A stretch of DNA of 64,000 nucleotides from Marmoricola sp. (GTDB lineage Bacteria > Actinomycetota > Actinomycetes > Propionibacteriales > Nocardioidaceae): contig JAOPYC010000123.1 of NCBI GenBank assembly GCA_025964795.1, positions 51,155 through 115,154 of the forward strand, in the 5' to 3' direction. Of this stretch, positions 42,947 to 51,401 are shown piece after piece; within the stretch, counting starts at the first letter, position 1; every line of letters begins with the position of its first letter. The translations under genes were made by a program, and so were the position numbers. Below the pieces are notes generated by a model, which saw only the letters and a program-made list of their open reading frames with translations, was not told the DNA's origin and ran no database searches.

Positions 42947-44245
42947 ATGACTGCGCAACGCCCGAAGACCCTGATCAGGGCCCTCGTCGCCCTCCTGTCC
43001 CTCGTGGTCGTCGCCACCCCGCTGCTCGGCGCCGGATCGGCCGGGGCCGCCAAGGTGGTCGACCCCAAGTTCCGCAAGGTCAGCGCCCCGAACGTGTTCT
43101 ACCCGGTGACCGGCGGCAAGCGGATCAAGGACCTGAAGACCTACTCCAAGAAGCACCCTGCGACCGACATCCGGACCGGCTGCGGAGCCGTCGCCTGGGC
43201 GAGCCACCCGGGCGTCGCGTACATCTACCACAACCCGACCTGGGGCTCGCGCTACACGGTCAGCGTGATCAGCGGAAAGCCCGGCATCACCACCCGCTAC
43301 TCCTACCTGAGCCGGGTGCTGGTCACCAACGGCCAGATCATCCAGTCGGGCCAGGCCCTGGGCAACCTCGGCACCAAGCCCGGCTCGAAGTCCAAGGCCT
43401 GCGCCCTGCAGTTCTCGGTCGCCGGCGCCAGCGGCCCGGTCAACGCCTCGGGCTGGCTGAACGCGATGGTCGGCAAGAACCCGCCGGTCTCCGGCCTGTT
43501 CGGCACCCCGGGCATCGGCCTCGCGTCCTTCAACATGCTCGGCGCCAGCCACACGTCGGGTGGCGGCCGCTACGCCACCTACCCCTCGCGGTTGGTCCGG
43601 GCCGTCGGGCTGTTCAACTTCCGCGGCCTCGACGTGGTGGGCACCCAGGAGTTCCAGGAGACGCAGTACGACTACTTCGTGTCGAAGGGCTACGGGAACA
43701 CCTTCGGCTCCTACTACTGGGATCCCGAGGGCAACCGACGCGACACCGAGAACGCCATCATCTGGCGCAAGTCGACGATGGACTTCGTCTCCGGCTCGAC
43801 CTACGACATCCCCTACTTCGGCGGCAACACCCGGCACGTGCCGGTGGTCCTGCTGCGGCAGAAGTCGAGCGGCCGGACGGCGTACTTCCTCAACGTGCAC
43901 AACCCGGCCAATGTGCGCGGCCCGGCGGCCAAGTGGCGCGCCCAGGCCATCGCCATCGAGCGCGCCAAGATCCGTGAGCTGCGCGCCACCGGCCGGCCGG
44001 TCTTCATCACCGGGGACTTCAACGACCGGCAGGCCGCCTTCTGCCCGATGACGGCGGACAAGCTGACGATCTCGCCGAACAGCATCCCGAGCTCGACCTG
44101 CGCCTACCCCAAGCAGAGCTCGATCGACTGGATCTTCGCGGCCGGCCAGGCCCGGTTCTCCTACTTCCAGCGCGACATGTCGCCGCAGAACGCCAGGATC
44201 ACCGACCACCCGATCGTGATCACCAAGGCGCACATCCAGTACTGA
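42947..44245 (+). CDS. Secreted protein: degenerate M23-like domain fused to endonuclease/exonuclease/phosphatase domain
   Basis: A 432-residue exported protein with a signal peptide (LIRALVALLSLVVVATPLLG). Residues about 60-185 follow the LytM/M23 peptidase plan: HPATDIRTG, then YSYLSRVLVTNGQIIQSGQA and LGNLGTKPGSKS. The expected HLHF zinc motif reads CALQF, so it is probably a binding rather than catalytic domain. Residues about 195-432 form an endonuclease/exonuclease/phosphatase fold: ASFNMLGAS, VVGTQEF with the metal Glu, FITGDFND, SSIDWIFA and ITDHPIVI. It may be a wall-bound nuclease or phosphatase. An AGGGAG site precedes ATG 42947; the promoter region is AT-rich. Confidence 0.85.
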   Translation: MTAQRPKTLIRALVALLSLVVVATPLLGAGSAGAAKVVDPKFRKVSAPNVFYPVTGGKRIKDLKTYSKKHPATDIRTGCGAVAWASHPGVAYIYHNPTWGSRYTVSVISGKPGITTRYSYLSRVLVTNGQIIQSGQALGNLGTKPGSKSKACALQFSVAGASGPVNASGWLNAMVGKNPPVSGLFGTPGIGLASFNMLGASHTSGGGRYATYPSRLVRAVGLFNFRGLDVVGTQEFQETQYDYFVSKGYGNTFGSYYWDPEGNRRDTENAIIWRKSTMDFVSGSTYDIPYFGGNTRHVPVVLLRQKSSGRTAYFLNVHNPANVRGPAAKWRAQAIAIERAKIRELRATGRPVFITGDFNDRQAAFCPMTADKLTISPNSIPSSTCAYPKQSSIDWIFAAGQARFSYFQRDMSPQNARITDHPIVITKAHIQY

Positions 44246-44330
44246 CCGACCGACCGACCCGGGCGCCGCTCGGCACGACCACGGAGCAGGGGGCCACGGC
44301 CGTGCTGGGCGTACTCCGTAGGATCTACCC

Positions 44331-45386
44331 GTGAGTAGAGCAGCAGCAGCACGCCGGCTGGCCGCCGCTGCCGCTTACGGCGGCGGGGGCCTCTCCGTGC
44401 TGGGCGCGTCCATCTACGGCGTGCTCCGCACCGAGGCCAACCTCGCCCGCCGGACCATCGGGACCGCGGACAACCGGGTCCCGGACGCCACCGGGTGGTA
44501 CGGCCGCGGCCGCCCCGGTCCGGCGATCAAGATCGCCCTGCTGGGCGACTCCAGCGCCGCCGGCTACGGCGTCGACAGCGTGGAGGAGACTCCCGGCGCC
44601 TGGTTGGGCTCCGGGGTGTCCGAGCGCGCCGCCCAGCGGGTGCACCTGCGCGAGTTCGCCGCGGTGGGGGCCCAGTCGAGCGACCTCGACGACCAGGTGC
44701 GGCGCGCCCTGCTCACCGACCCCGACGTGGCCGTGATCCTGATCGGGGCCAACGACGTCACCCACACGGTGCTCCCCTCGGCCTCGGTGCGCTTCCTGTC
44801 CGAGGCCGTACGCCGGCTGCAGGAGGCCGGGGTCCGCGTCGTGGTGGGCACCTGCCCCGACCTGGGCACCGTCTCTCCCCTCCCGGTCCCGCTGCGGCAG
44901 GTGGCCCGGGTCTGGTCCCGCCGGCTCGCCGCTGCCCAGACCATCGCGGTCGTCGAGGCCGGCGGGCGCACCGTGTCGCTCGGCTCGATCCTCGGTCCCG
45001 AGTTCGCCGCCGCCCCCGCCCTGCTCTTCGGTCCGGACCGGTTCCACCCCTCGGCGGCGGGCTACGAGTCCCTCGCCCGGGTGCTGGTCCCGTCGGTGCT
45101 CTCCGCGCTCGGGCGGGGCGAGGCCGAGGAGGAGACCCCGCGCGTCGGTCGCGGCGAGGCCGTGCTGCCGATCGGGTACGCCGCGGTCAAGGCCAGCCAG
45201 AACCCGGGCACCGAGATCGACGGCACCGAGGTCGGCGGGGCCAAACGCGGCGTGGGCGGTCGCTGGGTCACCCTGATGCGCCGCCGACTGCTGCCCACGG
45301 GCGAGGCGGAGACCCCGCACGAGGCCGGTGAGCACCCGGACAGCGGAAACGCCCCGGCCGATGACTCGGCCGAGGCGTCCGCGTAG
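44331..45386 (+). CDS. SGNH/GDSL hydrolase family protein
   Basis: A 351-residue esterase-type protein. The N-terminus (RRLAAAAAYGGGGLSVLGAS) is a signal anchor. The SGNH blocks are complete: IALLGDSSAAGYG (Ser), GANDVTH (Asn), and GPDRFHPSAAGY (Asp and His). A low-complexity acidic tail of about 60 residues follows. Substrate could be an acyl ester of the envelope. TAGGAT lies 6 bases before the GTG, a likely leaderless start. In actinobacteria this gene is often next to cbs. Confidence 0.9.
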   Translation: MSRAAAARRLAAAAAYGGGGLSVLGASIYGVLRTEANLARRTIGTADNRVPDATGWYGRGRPGPAIKIALLGDSSAAGYGVDSVEETPGAWLGSGVSERAAQRVHLREFAAVGAQSSDLDDQVRRALLTDPDVAVILIGANDVTHTVLPSASVRFLSEAVRRLQEAGVRVVVGTCPDLGTVSPLPVPLRQVARVWSRRLAAAQTIAVVEAGGRTVSLGSILGPEFAAAPALLFGPDRFHPSAAGYESLARVLVPSVLSALGRGEAEEETPRVGRGEAVLPIGYAAVKASQNPGTEIDGTEVGGAKRGVGGRWVTLMRRRLLPTGEAETPHEAGEHPDSGNAPADDSAEASA

Positions 45387-45401
45387 TCCGGACTGCTGGG
45401 A

Positions 45402-46202
45402 TCAGTTGCGCAGGATCGCGAGCAGGCGCAGCAGCTCGATGTAGATCCACACGATGGTGACGGTGAGCCCGAAGGCGGCCCGCCACGACTCGCGCTCCGG
45501 GAGACCGGCGGCGACGCCGCGCTCCACGAAGTCGAAGTCGAGGATCAGCATCAGCACGCCGAGCCCGAGGCCGATCAGGCTGGACACGAAGCCCATCCCG
45601 CCGAACCCGTTGAACCCGAAGCTGGCTCCGAAGAAGCCGAGCACCAGGTCGAGCAGGCTGACCGCGACGAAGCCGAACATCGCGCCGATCACCCACATGC
45701 GGAACTTGGCGCCGACCTTGATGTTGAAGAACTTGTAGGCCGCCAGGGTGCCGGCGACGGCCGCCATCGTGCCGACGACGGCACCGATGACCAGTCCACC
45801 GCGTCCGGTCTCGGGGCTGGCGAAGACCGCCTCGATGACCTTGCTGAACGCCCCGATGAACAGGCCCTCGACCGCGGCGTACGCCAGCACGAGTGCCGGG
45901 CTGACGACCTTCTTGAACGAGTTGACCATCGACAGCACGAAGCCGCCGAGGGCACCCACCAGGCTCAGGCTGTAGAGCGGGGCCAGCGACGTCTGGTCCG
46001 TGACCTCCGGGGTCATCACCCAGGTCGCAGCGGCGACGAGCACGACCACACCGAGGGTGATCGCCGTCTTCTGCACCACCGAGTCGATGGTCATCCGCCC
46101 CTGGTCCACCTGCGAGACCTGGCCGGGGTAGGCCATCGTGTCCACGCCGCGGCGGCCGTTGAAGCCGTCCGCCCGCGTGAAGATCGGGTTCTTGCTCTCC
46201 AT
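45402..46202 (-). CDS. Bax inhibitor-1/YccA family membrane protein
   Basis: A 266-residue protein with seven helices of the BI-1-like (UPF0005) family, with a cytosolic N-terminus of about 45 residues. Helices include TAITLGVVVLVAAATWVM, VEGLFIGAFSKVIEAVF and FGLTVTIVWIYIELLRLLAI. The conserved Asp pair in MLILDFDFVERG near the last helices is present; in BsYetJ such residues gate calcium leak. A physiological role here is not known. ATG 46202 follows AAGGAGAACGCC. A promoter lies in the 145 bases toward the TetR gene. Confidence 0.9.
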   Translation of the reverse strand: MESKNPIFTRADGFNGRRGVDTMAYPGQVSQVDQGRMTIDSVVQKTAITLGVVVLVAAATWVMTPEVTDQTSLAPLYSLSLVGALGGFVLSMVNSFKKVVSPALVLAYAAVEGLFIGAFSKVIEAVFASPETGRGGLVIGAVVGTMAAVAGTLAAYKFFNIKVGAKFRMWVIGAMFGFVAVSLLDLVLGFFGASFGFNGFGGMGFVSSLIGLGLGVLMLILDFDFVERGVAAGLPERESWRAAFGLTVTIVWIYIELLRLLAILRN

Positions 46203-46347
46203 GGCGTTCTCCTTGGATGCCGGCGAGCCGCCCACTCTGGCGCTCGCGGTACGCCCCGACTCTATCGGGACATCACCTCTCAAACGTGCGACCAGGGTCC
46301 GGTGTTCCCGGCGGCGTCCCCAGCCGTCACCTGGTTTCGGGACCGGC

Positions 46348-46902
46348 TCAGGGGCGGACGAGGAGGCCGTCGGCGATGACCTCGAGCATCGGGCGTACGG
46401 CGGCCGGGTCGAGCTCGGCCTGGTCGGCGACGCTCGCCACGCCTCCGACGAGGCGGCAGACCTGGATGGGGTCGACGGTCGCCGGCAGGGCCCCCTCCCC
46501 CGCCAGCTGGTCGAGGACCCGCTTGTTGGCGTTGACCAGGACCTGGCACTTGTGGGCGATCGGTGAGTCCTCACGCCCCATCGCCGCGGTGATCCTGGCG
46601 GCCCCGCCGCGGTGCAGGGTGATCTGGGTGACGAAGTCCTCGAACCAGGACACGAGCAGCTCACGAGGCGGCAGCTCGCTGGCCAGGGCCTTGTCCGCGG
46701 AGCCCTGGATCAGGTCGACCCAGCTCTGCATCACGGCGTTCAGCAGGGTCTCGCGGTTGGGGAAGTGCCGGTAGAGGGTGCCGGGGCCGACCTCGGCGCG
46801 CTTCGCGATCTCGTCGAGGGAGACGTCGTAGCCGTCCTTGCGGAACATCTGCCGCGCGACCTCGACGATCCGGTCGTAGTTGCGCTGCGCGTCGGCGCGC
46901 AT
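46348..46902 (-). CDS. TetR family repressor of the adjacent MFS pump
   Basis: A 184-residue regulator with helix-turn-helix VSLDEIAKRAEVGPGTLYRH and FPNRETLLNAV, and a typical TetR_C ligand domain. ATG 46902 follows AGAGGGG and is preferred to GTG 46908. It is divergent from an MFS drug exporter, and two perfect CGGAGA/TCTCCG operators lie between them. It should repress both genes until a substrate of the pump binds; this is inference from layout. Confidence 0.93.
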   Translation of the reverse strand: MRADAQRNYDRIVEVARQMFRKDGYDVSLDEIAKRAEVGPGTLYRHFPNRETLLNAVMQSWVDLIQGSADKALASELPPRELLVSWFEDFVTQITLHRGGAARITAAMGREDSPIAHKCQVLVNANKRVLDQLAGEGALPATVDPIQVCRLVGGVASVADQAELDPAAVRPMLEVIADGLLVRP

Positions 46903-46921
46903 GGCCACCCCTCTTGCTAAT

Positions 46922-46936
46922 CGGAGACTGTCTCCG
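46922..46936. promoter_or_regulatory. TetR operator 1
   Basis: CGGAGA-CTG-TCTCCG is a perfect 6-3-6 dyad, 20 bases before the TetR ATG on the divergent side. It is one of a pair. Confidence 0.75.
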
Positions 46937-46953
46937 GTACTGTCCTAAGAAAC

Positions 46954-46968
46954 CGGAGAGCTTCTCCG
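46954..46968. promoter_or_regulatory. TetR operator 2
   Basis: CGGAGA-GCT-TCTCCG is a perfect 6-3-6 dyad with the same arms as operator 1. Centres are 32 bases apart, about three helical turns, so two dimers could bind one face of the DNA. Confidence 0.75.
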
Positions 46969-47016
46969 CTCAGTCTACGTCCATCCGCCGAAAAGGCCAG
47001 AACAGGACCGCAACTC

Positions 47017-48468
47017 ATGTCGACCACCACTCAGATCTCCTCTGCTCGTCCCCGCCCCGACCTTCCCGACGACCTTCCCGACAACGCCGGCCGGGCCGCG
47101 GCCGGCATCGCCATCGTGCTCCTCGCCCAGCTGATGCTGGTGCTCGACGTCACCGTGGTGAACGTGGCCCTGCCGGCGATCGACGCCGCGCTCAGCTTCG
47201 GCCCGGCGTCCCTCTCCTGGATCCTGAACGGCTACACGCTGGCCTTCGGTGGCCTGCTGCTGACCGGCGGTCGCCTCGGCGACGTGTTCGGCCGGCTCCG
47301 GGTCTTCGAGATCGGCCTGGCGCTGTTCACCCTGTCCTCGCTGCTGGGCGGCTTCGCCCAGACCCCCGGCGAGCTGATCGCCGCTCGCGGCCTGCAGGGG
47401 GTCGGTGCCGCCCTGGCCGCCCCCGGCGTGCTCGCCCTGCTCACCACCAGCGCCCCCGACGAGGCGGCCCGCAACCGGGCCCTGGCCCTGTTCGCGGCCG
47501 TCAGCATGGGCGGTGGCACCATCGGGCTCCTGCTCGGCGGCGTGGTCACCGACCTCGGCTCCTGGCGCTGGACCCTGCTGATCAACGTCCCGATCGGCAT
47601 CTTCGTGCTGTCCCTGGCGCGGCGCTTCGTGACCGAGACCCCGCGTCGCCCGGGTCGCTTCGACTTCGTGGGCGCGGCCACCGCGACCGGCACCGCCGTG
47701 TCCCTGGTGTGGGCGCTGATCGGCGTGCCCGAGCACGGCTGGCTCTCCCTGCAGACCCTCGGCGGCTTCGTCCTCGGCCTGGTGCTGCTGGCGGTGTTCG
47801 TGCTGACCGAGCGTCGTGTCTCGCACCCGATGCTGCGGGCCTCCCTGCTGCGCAGCCGGCAGCGCGTCGGCGGCCTGGCCGTGATCTCGCTGGTCGTCGG
47901 CGGGCAGATGTCGGTCTTCTTCCTGACCGTCCAGTACCTCCAGCGCGAGCTGGGCTTCGGTCCTCTCTCCGCCGGCGCCTCGATCGTGCCGATGACGGTC
48001 GGCGTCCTCGCCATGTCCCGCGTGGTGGCCCGGCTGCTGGCCCGGTTCGGCCCGGTGCCGCTGATGCTGGTCGGCACCCTCGGCCTGGCCTCGGCGAACC
48101 TGTGGCTGAGCAACGTCGGCACGGACAGCGACCTCGTTCTCGCCGTGCTCGCCCCGATGCTGCTCAACGGGCTGTCGGCCGGGCTGATCTTCATGCCGGC
48201 GAGCTCGATGATCCTCGGCGGCGTGGCGCCGGAGCACGCGGGGTCGGCCTCCGGCCTGCTGCAGACCACGCAGCAGCTCGGCGGTGCGATGGGCCTGGCC
48301 GTGATCGTGTCGGTGTACGCCGCCGGCTCGGTGCCCGGGGCCTTCCTCCCCGGCGCCCAGGCCGCCTTCCTGACGGCGGCGAGCTTCGCGGTGCTGGCCT
48401 TCCTGGTGACCGCGACCGTGATCCGGTCGGGTCGGCGGCGCGTGCTGGCGGCCGAGCTGGCCGCCTGA
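47017..48468 (+). CDS. MFS multidrug transporter, DHA2 (14-helix) type
   Basis: A 483-residue drug/proton antiporter. The N-terminal half has the DHA motif LDVTVVNVALPAID and GRLGDVFGRLRVFE (motif A). Two extra helices in the centre give the 14-helix DHA2 pattern, as in EmrB/QacA. It is likely to export a toxic compound made locally or met outside. The 5' region carries two TetR operators and the divergent repressor gene. The ATG is 115 bases from the repressor start. Confidence 0.93.
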   Translation: MSTTTQISSARPRPDLPDDLPDNAGRAAAGIAIVLLAQLMLVLDVTVVNVALPAIDAALSFGPASLSWILNGYTLAFGGLLLTGGRLGDVFGRLRVFEIGLALFTLSSLLGGFAQTPGELIAARGLQGVGAALAAPGVLALLTTSAPDEAARNRALALFAAVSMGGGTIGLLLGGVVTDLGSWRWTLLINVPIGIFVLSLARRFVTETPRRPGRFDFVGAATATGTAVSLVWALIGVPEHGWLSLQTLGGFVLGLVLLAVFVLTERRVSHPMLRASLLRSRQRVGGLAVISLVVGGQMSVFFLTVQYLQRELGFGPLSAGASIVPMTVGVLAMSRVVARLLARFGPVPLMLVGTLGLASANLWLSNVGTDSDLVLAVLAPMLLNGLSAGLIFMPASSMILGGVAPEHAGSASGLLQTTQQLGGAMGLAVIVSVYAAGSVPGAFLPGAQAAFLTAASFAVLAFLVTATVIRSGRRRVLAAELAA

Positions 48469-48472
48469 CCAG

Positions 48473-48547
48473 TGCCCCGGGTGGGACTCGAACCCACACC
48501 TGGACGGTGTTTAAGACCGCTTCCTCTGCCGATTGGGACACCGGGGC
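48473..48547 (-). tRNA. tRNA with anticodon UAA (tRNA-Leu-like, short variable arm)
   Basis: A 75-base cloverleaf: acceptor GCCCCGG/CCGGGGC with discriminator A, three-pair D stem TCC/GGA with a GG-containing loop, anticodon stem GCGGT/ACCGT with loop CTTAAAC, and T arm GTGGG-TTCGAGT-CCCAC. The anticodon is UAA, reading the rare codon UUA. The variable region is only six bases (CCAGGT), unlike the long arm of ordinary tRNA-Leu. No CCA is encoded. It ends four bases from the MFS stop. Confidence 0.85.
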
Positions 48548-48557
48548 GCGGCCTCGA

Positions 48558-49373
48558 TCATAGGGAACCCAGCTCGGCGGCCCGTCCCAGCACGGCATCG
48601 GTCATCGACTCGGTCAACCGGCCGGTGAAGGTGTTCTGCTGGGACGGGTGGTAGCAGCCCAGCAGGGTGAGCGGATGCGGGCCGGCCAGCTCCACCTCGA
48701 CGGCGTGGCCGAACTTCGGGCGCGGTCGCGGGATCGGCACCCCGGCCGAGGCCAGGGCCCGCAGGGCCGCGTCCCAGCCGATGCCGCCCAGGCAGACCAC
48801 GGCCCGCAGACCCGGGAGCAGCAGGCGGACCTCGCGCTCGATCCACGGGGCACAGGTGTCCCGCTCCGCGGGGGTCGGCTGATTCTGCGGCGGCGCGCAC
48901 CGGACTGCGGCCACCAGCCTCGCGCCGGTGAGGGTGAGTCCGTCCCCGGCATGCGTCGAGGTCGGCTGGTTCGCCAGGCCGACCCGGTGCAGTGCGGCGA
49001 ACAGCCAGTCACCGGACCGGTCGCCGGTGAACACCCGCCCGGTGCGGTTCGCGCCGTGGGCCGCAGGCGCCAGGCCGACGATCAGGATGGTCGGCTCGGG
49101 GTCGCCCCAGCCCGCGATCGGGCGGCCCCAGTAGCTCTCCCCGGCGTACGACGCCCGCTTGTCCCGGGCGACCTGCTCGCGCCAGGTGACCAGCCGCGGG
49201 CAGGCCGAGCAGACGGAGATCCGCGCCTCCAGCTGGTGCAGGGTGGCGCGGGCCGCCGACCGGGCGACGCCGGCCGCCGAGCGCGCGACCGGCGGCAGCG
49301 GGTCACCGGGGGCCACCGGGTCCTCGGGCCAACCGGTGCCGGGCGGCACCGGGCTCGGGAAGGGTGCGGTCAA
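48558..49373 (-). CDS. Uracil-DNA glycosylase, family 5 (UdgB-like)
   Basis: Removes uracil and other deaminated bases from DNA. The 271-residue product has the 4Fe-4S Cys set of families 4/5 (ISVCSACPRLVTW, then AAVRCAPP and ERDTCAPW). The family-5 motif GLAPAAHGANRTGRVFTGD, where family 4 has GEAPG, and the C-terminal CYHPSQQNTFTGRL also fit. The start is unsure: TTG 49373 (7 bases after the YihY stop) or GTG 49349. It ends a long leftward operon. Confidence 0.88.
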   Translation of the reverse strand: MTAPFPSPVPPGTGWPEDPVAPGDPLPPVARSAAGVARSAARATLHQLEARISVCSACPRLVTWREQVARDKRASYAGESYWGRPIAGWGDPEPTILIVGLAPAAHGANRTGRVFTGDRSGDWLFAALHRVGLANQPTSTHAGDGLTLTGARLVAAVRCAPPQNQPTPAERDTCAPWIEREVRLLLPGLRAVVCLGGIGWDAALRALASAGVPIPRPRPKFGHAVEVELAGPHPLTLLGCYHPSQQNTFTGRLTESMTDAVLGRAAELGSL

Positions 49374-49380
49374 CGCCGGC

Positions 49381-50448
49381 TCAGCGTCGACCGAAGGGCC
49401 GGTCGGCGGGATCACCGGGGCCGGCGGCCGCCAGCCGGATCTCGCGCATGGTCGCGAGGTCGGCGGCCCGGCGTGACGTGGCCTTCTGGACCCCGCGGGT
49501 GTCACGCGCGGGCAGCTGGAGGGACTCCTCGGCGGCGACCCCCAGCTGGAGCTGTCGCCCGCGCTCGAGCTCGGCGTCGAGCTGGGCACCGAACAGCAAC
49601 GCCAGGTTCGTGATCCACAGCCACAGCAGGGCGACCACGGCGCCGGCCACCGAGCCGTAGGTCTTGTTGTACGACGAGAAGCTGGCAACGTAGACGGCGA
49701 AGCCGATGCTGGCCAGCAGCCAGACCAGGATCGCCACGAAAGCGCCCACCGAGACCAACCGGAAGCTCACGAACCTCACGTTGGGGGTGGCCCAGTAGAG
49801 CAGCGCCACCAGCACCATCACGACCAGCGCCAGCACCGGCCACTTCGCGTAGCCCCAGACGGTGACGAGGTCGTCGCCGACGCCGATCTGGTTGCCGACC
49901 GACTCGGCCACCGGCCCGGAGACGATCAGGATCACCAGCGCGACCGCGCACAGCACGACGGCCGTCACGGTGACGACCAGCTGCATCGGGCGCAGCCGCC
50001 AGGACGGGCGGCCCTCCTCGACGTCGTAGATCTTGTTCATCGCGCGGCTGAACGCACCGACATAGCCCGAGGCCGACCAGAGGGCGCCCAGCAGGCCGAT
50101 GACCAGGGTGACACCGGCACCGCCCGAGGCCGCCAGCTCGGAGAGGCGGGGCTCGATCGTGTTCGTCAGGGTCTCGGCGGAGACCAGGGGGCGCAGGATG
50201 TCGATGATCGTGTTCACCGACTCCTGGGTCTGGCCGAACAGCCCGACCAGCGAGAGCAGCGCGATCAGCCCGGGGAAGATCGCCAGCACGGAGTAGTAGG
50301 TGAGCGCCGCGGCGAGGTCCGTGCTCCCGTCGTCGCCGAACTCACGGACCGTGCGCTTGAGCACGAAGAAGGCGGAGCGCCTCGGGGACTTCTGGTAGTC
50401 CTCGCGGTGCTCGAAGCCGACGTCGGATCCTTCGGGCGTGGACGTCAT
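49381..50448 (-). CDS. YihY/BrkB family inner-membrane protein
   Basis: A 355-residue membrane protein with six helices and the YihY signature DLAAALTYYSVLAIFPGLIA. Also present are the conserved LLGALWSASGYVGAFSRAMN and YNKTYGSVAGAVVALLWLWI. A polar C-terminal tail of about 60 residues follows. Older annotations as ribonuclease BN are wrong for this family; the function is unknown. The ATG overlaps the stop of the ppx gene (ATGA). Confidence 0.92.
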   Translation of the reverse strand: MTSTPEGSDVGFEHREDYQKSPRRSAFFVLKRTVREFGDDGSTDLAAALTYYSVLAIFPGLIALLSLVGLFGQTQESVNTIIDILRPLVSAETLTNTIEPRLSELAASGGAGVTLVIGLLGALWSASGYVGAFSRAMNKIYDVEEGRPSWRLRPMQLVVTVTAVVLCAVALVILIVSGPVAESVGNQIGVGDDLVTVWGYAKWPVLALVVMVLVALLYWATPNVRFVSFRLVSVGAFVAILVWLLASIGFAVYVASFSSYNKTYGSVAGAVVALLWLWITNLALLFGAQLDAELERGRQLQLGVAAEESLQLPARDTRGVQKATSRRAADLATMREIRLAAAGPGDPADRPFGRR

Positions 50449-51401
50449 CTCAGGCGACTCCCATCGGTCGGGGCGGGCGGGGTCCCGGCCAGCGACCAGG
50501 CGATCCCGTCGAGGATGTCGTGCTCGGAGACCAGCATCGAGCTGACCGACGTACGCCGGAGGATGCGGTCGAGGATCAGCCCGCCGGCACCGATCACGTC
50601 GGCCCGGCCGGGGTGCATGTAGGGCAGCGCCTTGCGCTGCTCGACCAGCATCGAGAGCAGCCGGGCGACCACGCCCTGCACGGCGTCGGGTCGCAGCACG
50701 CTGTGGTGGATGACGGCGCTCTCGTAGGCGGAGAGGTCGAGCACCCCTGCGGCCAACGTGGTCACGGTGCCGGCCACGCCGATCACCGCACCGGCGGCGG
50801 CGGGGTCGACCGAGCACCCGTCCAGGGCCCGGTCGATGTCCGCGACCGCGGCGGCGATCTCGTCCTTGGTCGGCGGGTCGCAGGCCAGGTGGCGCTCGTT
50901 GAGCCGCACCGAGCCGATGTCCAGGGACTCCGCGGCCACGATCGTGCCGTCGGCCAGGCCGAGGATCAGCTCGGTGGACCCGCCCCCGATGTCGAGCACC
51001 AGCATCGGCTCAGGCAGCGGCGGCAGCTCCCGGGTGGACCCGGCGAAGCTCAGGCGCGCCTCGGCGTCGCCGTCGAGCACCTCAGGCATGACCCCGGTGC
51101 GCTCCTGGATGCCGTCGAGGAAGTACTGGGCGTTCTCGGCGTCGCGGGCGGCGGAGGTCGCGCAGAACCGGATCTCACGGACGTCGTGGGCCTGCACCAG
51201 CTCCATGAACTCCTCGACCGCCGTGAACACCCGCTCGAGCGAGGCCTCCGCGATCCGGCCGGTGCGGTCGACCCCCTGTCCGAGGCGTACGACGCGCATC
51301 TCGCGGACCAGGTCGGTGCTCGTCCCAGCGGCGACGTCGATGTCGGCGACGAGGAGTCGCAGCGAGTTGGTGCCGCAGTCGAAGGCGGCGACGCGGGTCA
51401 T
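50445..51401 (-). CDS. ppx: Ppx/GppA exopolyphosphatase family protein
   Basis: A 318-residue actin-fold phosphatase that cleaves polyphosphate or pppGpp. The phosphate loop is AAFDCGTNSLRLLVADID, and the second glycine loop MLVLDIGGGSTELIL. It is the short form of about 310 residues, without the HD-like C-terminal domain, as in mycobacterial Ppx1. Its ATG overlaps the DUF501 stop (ATGA), and its stop overlaps the YihY start, within the eno operon. Confidence 0.92.
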   Translation of the reverse strand: MTRVAAFDCGTNSLRLLVADIDVAAGTSTDLVREMRVVRLGQGVDRTGRIAEASLERVFTAVEEFMELVQAHDVREIRFCATSAARDAENAQYFLDGIQERTGVMPEVLDGDAEARLSFAGSTRELPPLPEPMLVLDIGGGSTELILGLADGTIVAAESLDIGSVRLNERHLACDPPTKDEIAAAVADIDRALDGCSVDPAAAGAVIGVAGTVTTLAAGVLDLSAYESAVIHHSVLRPDAVQGVVARLLSMLVEQRKALPYMHPGRADVIGAGGLILDRILRRTSVSSMLVSEHDILDGIAWSLAGTPPAPTDGSRLR

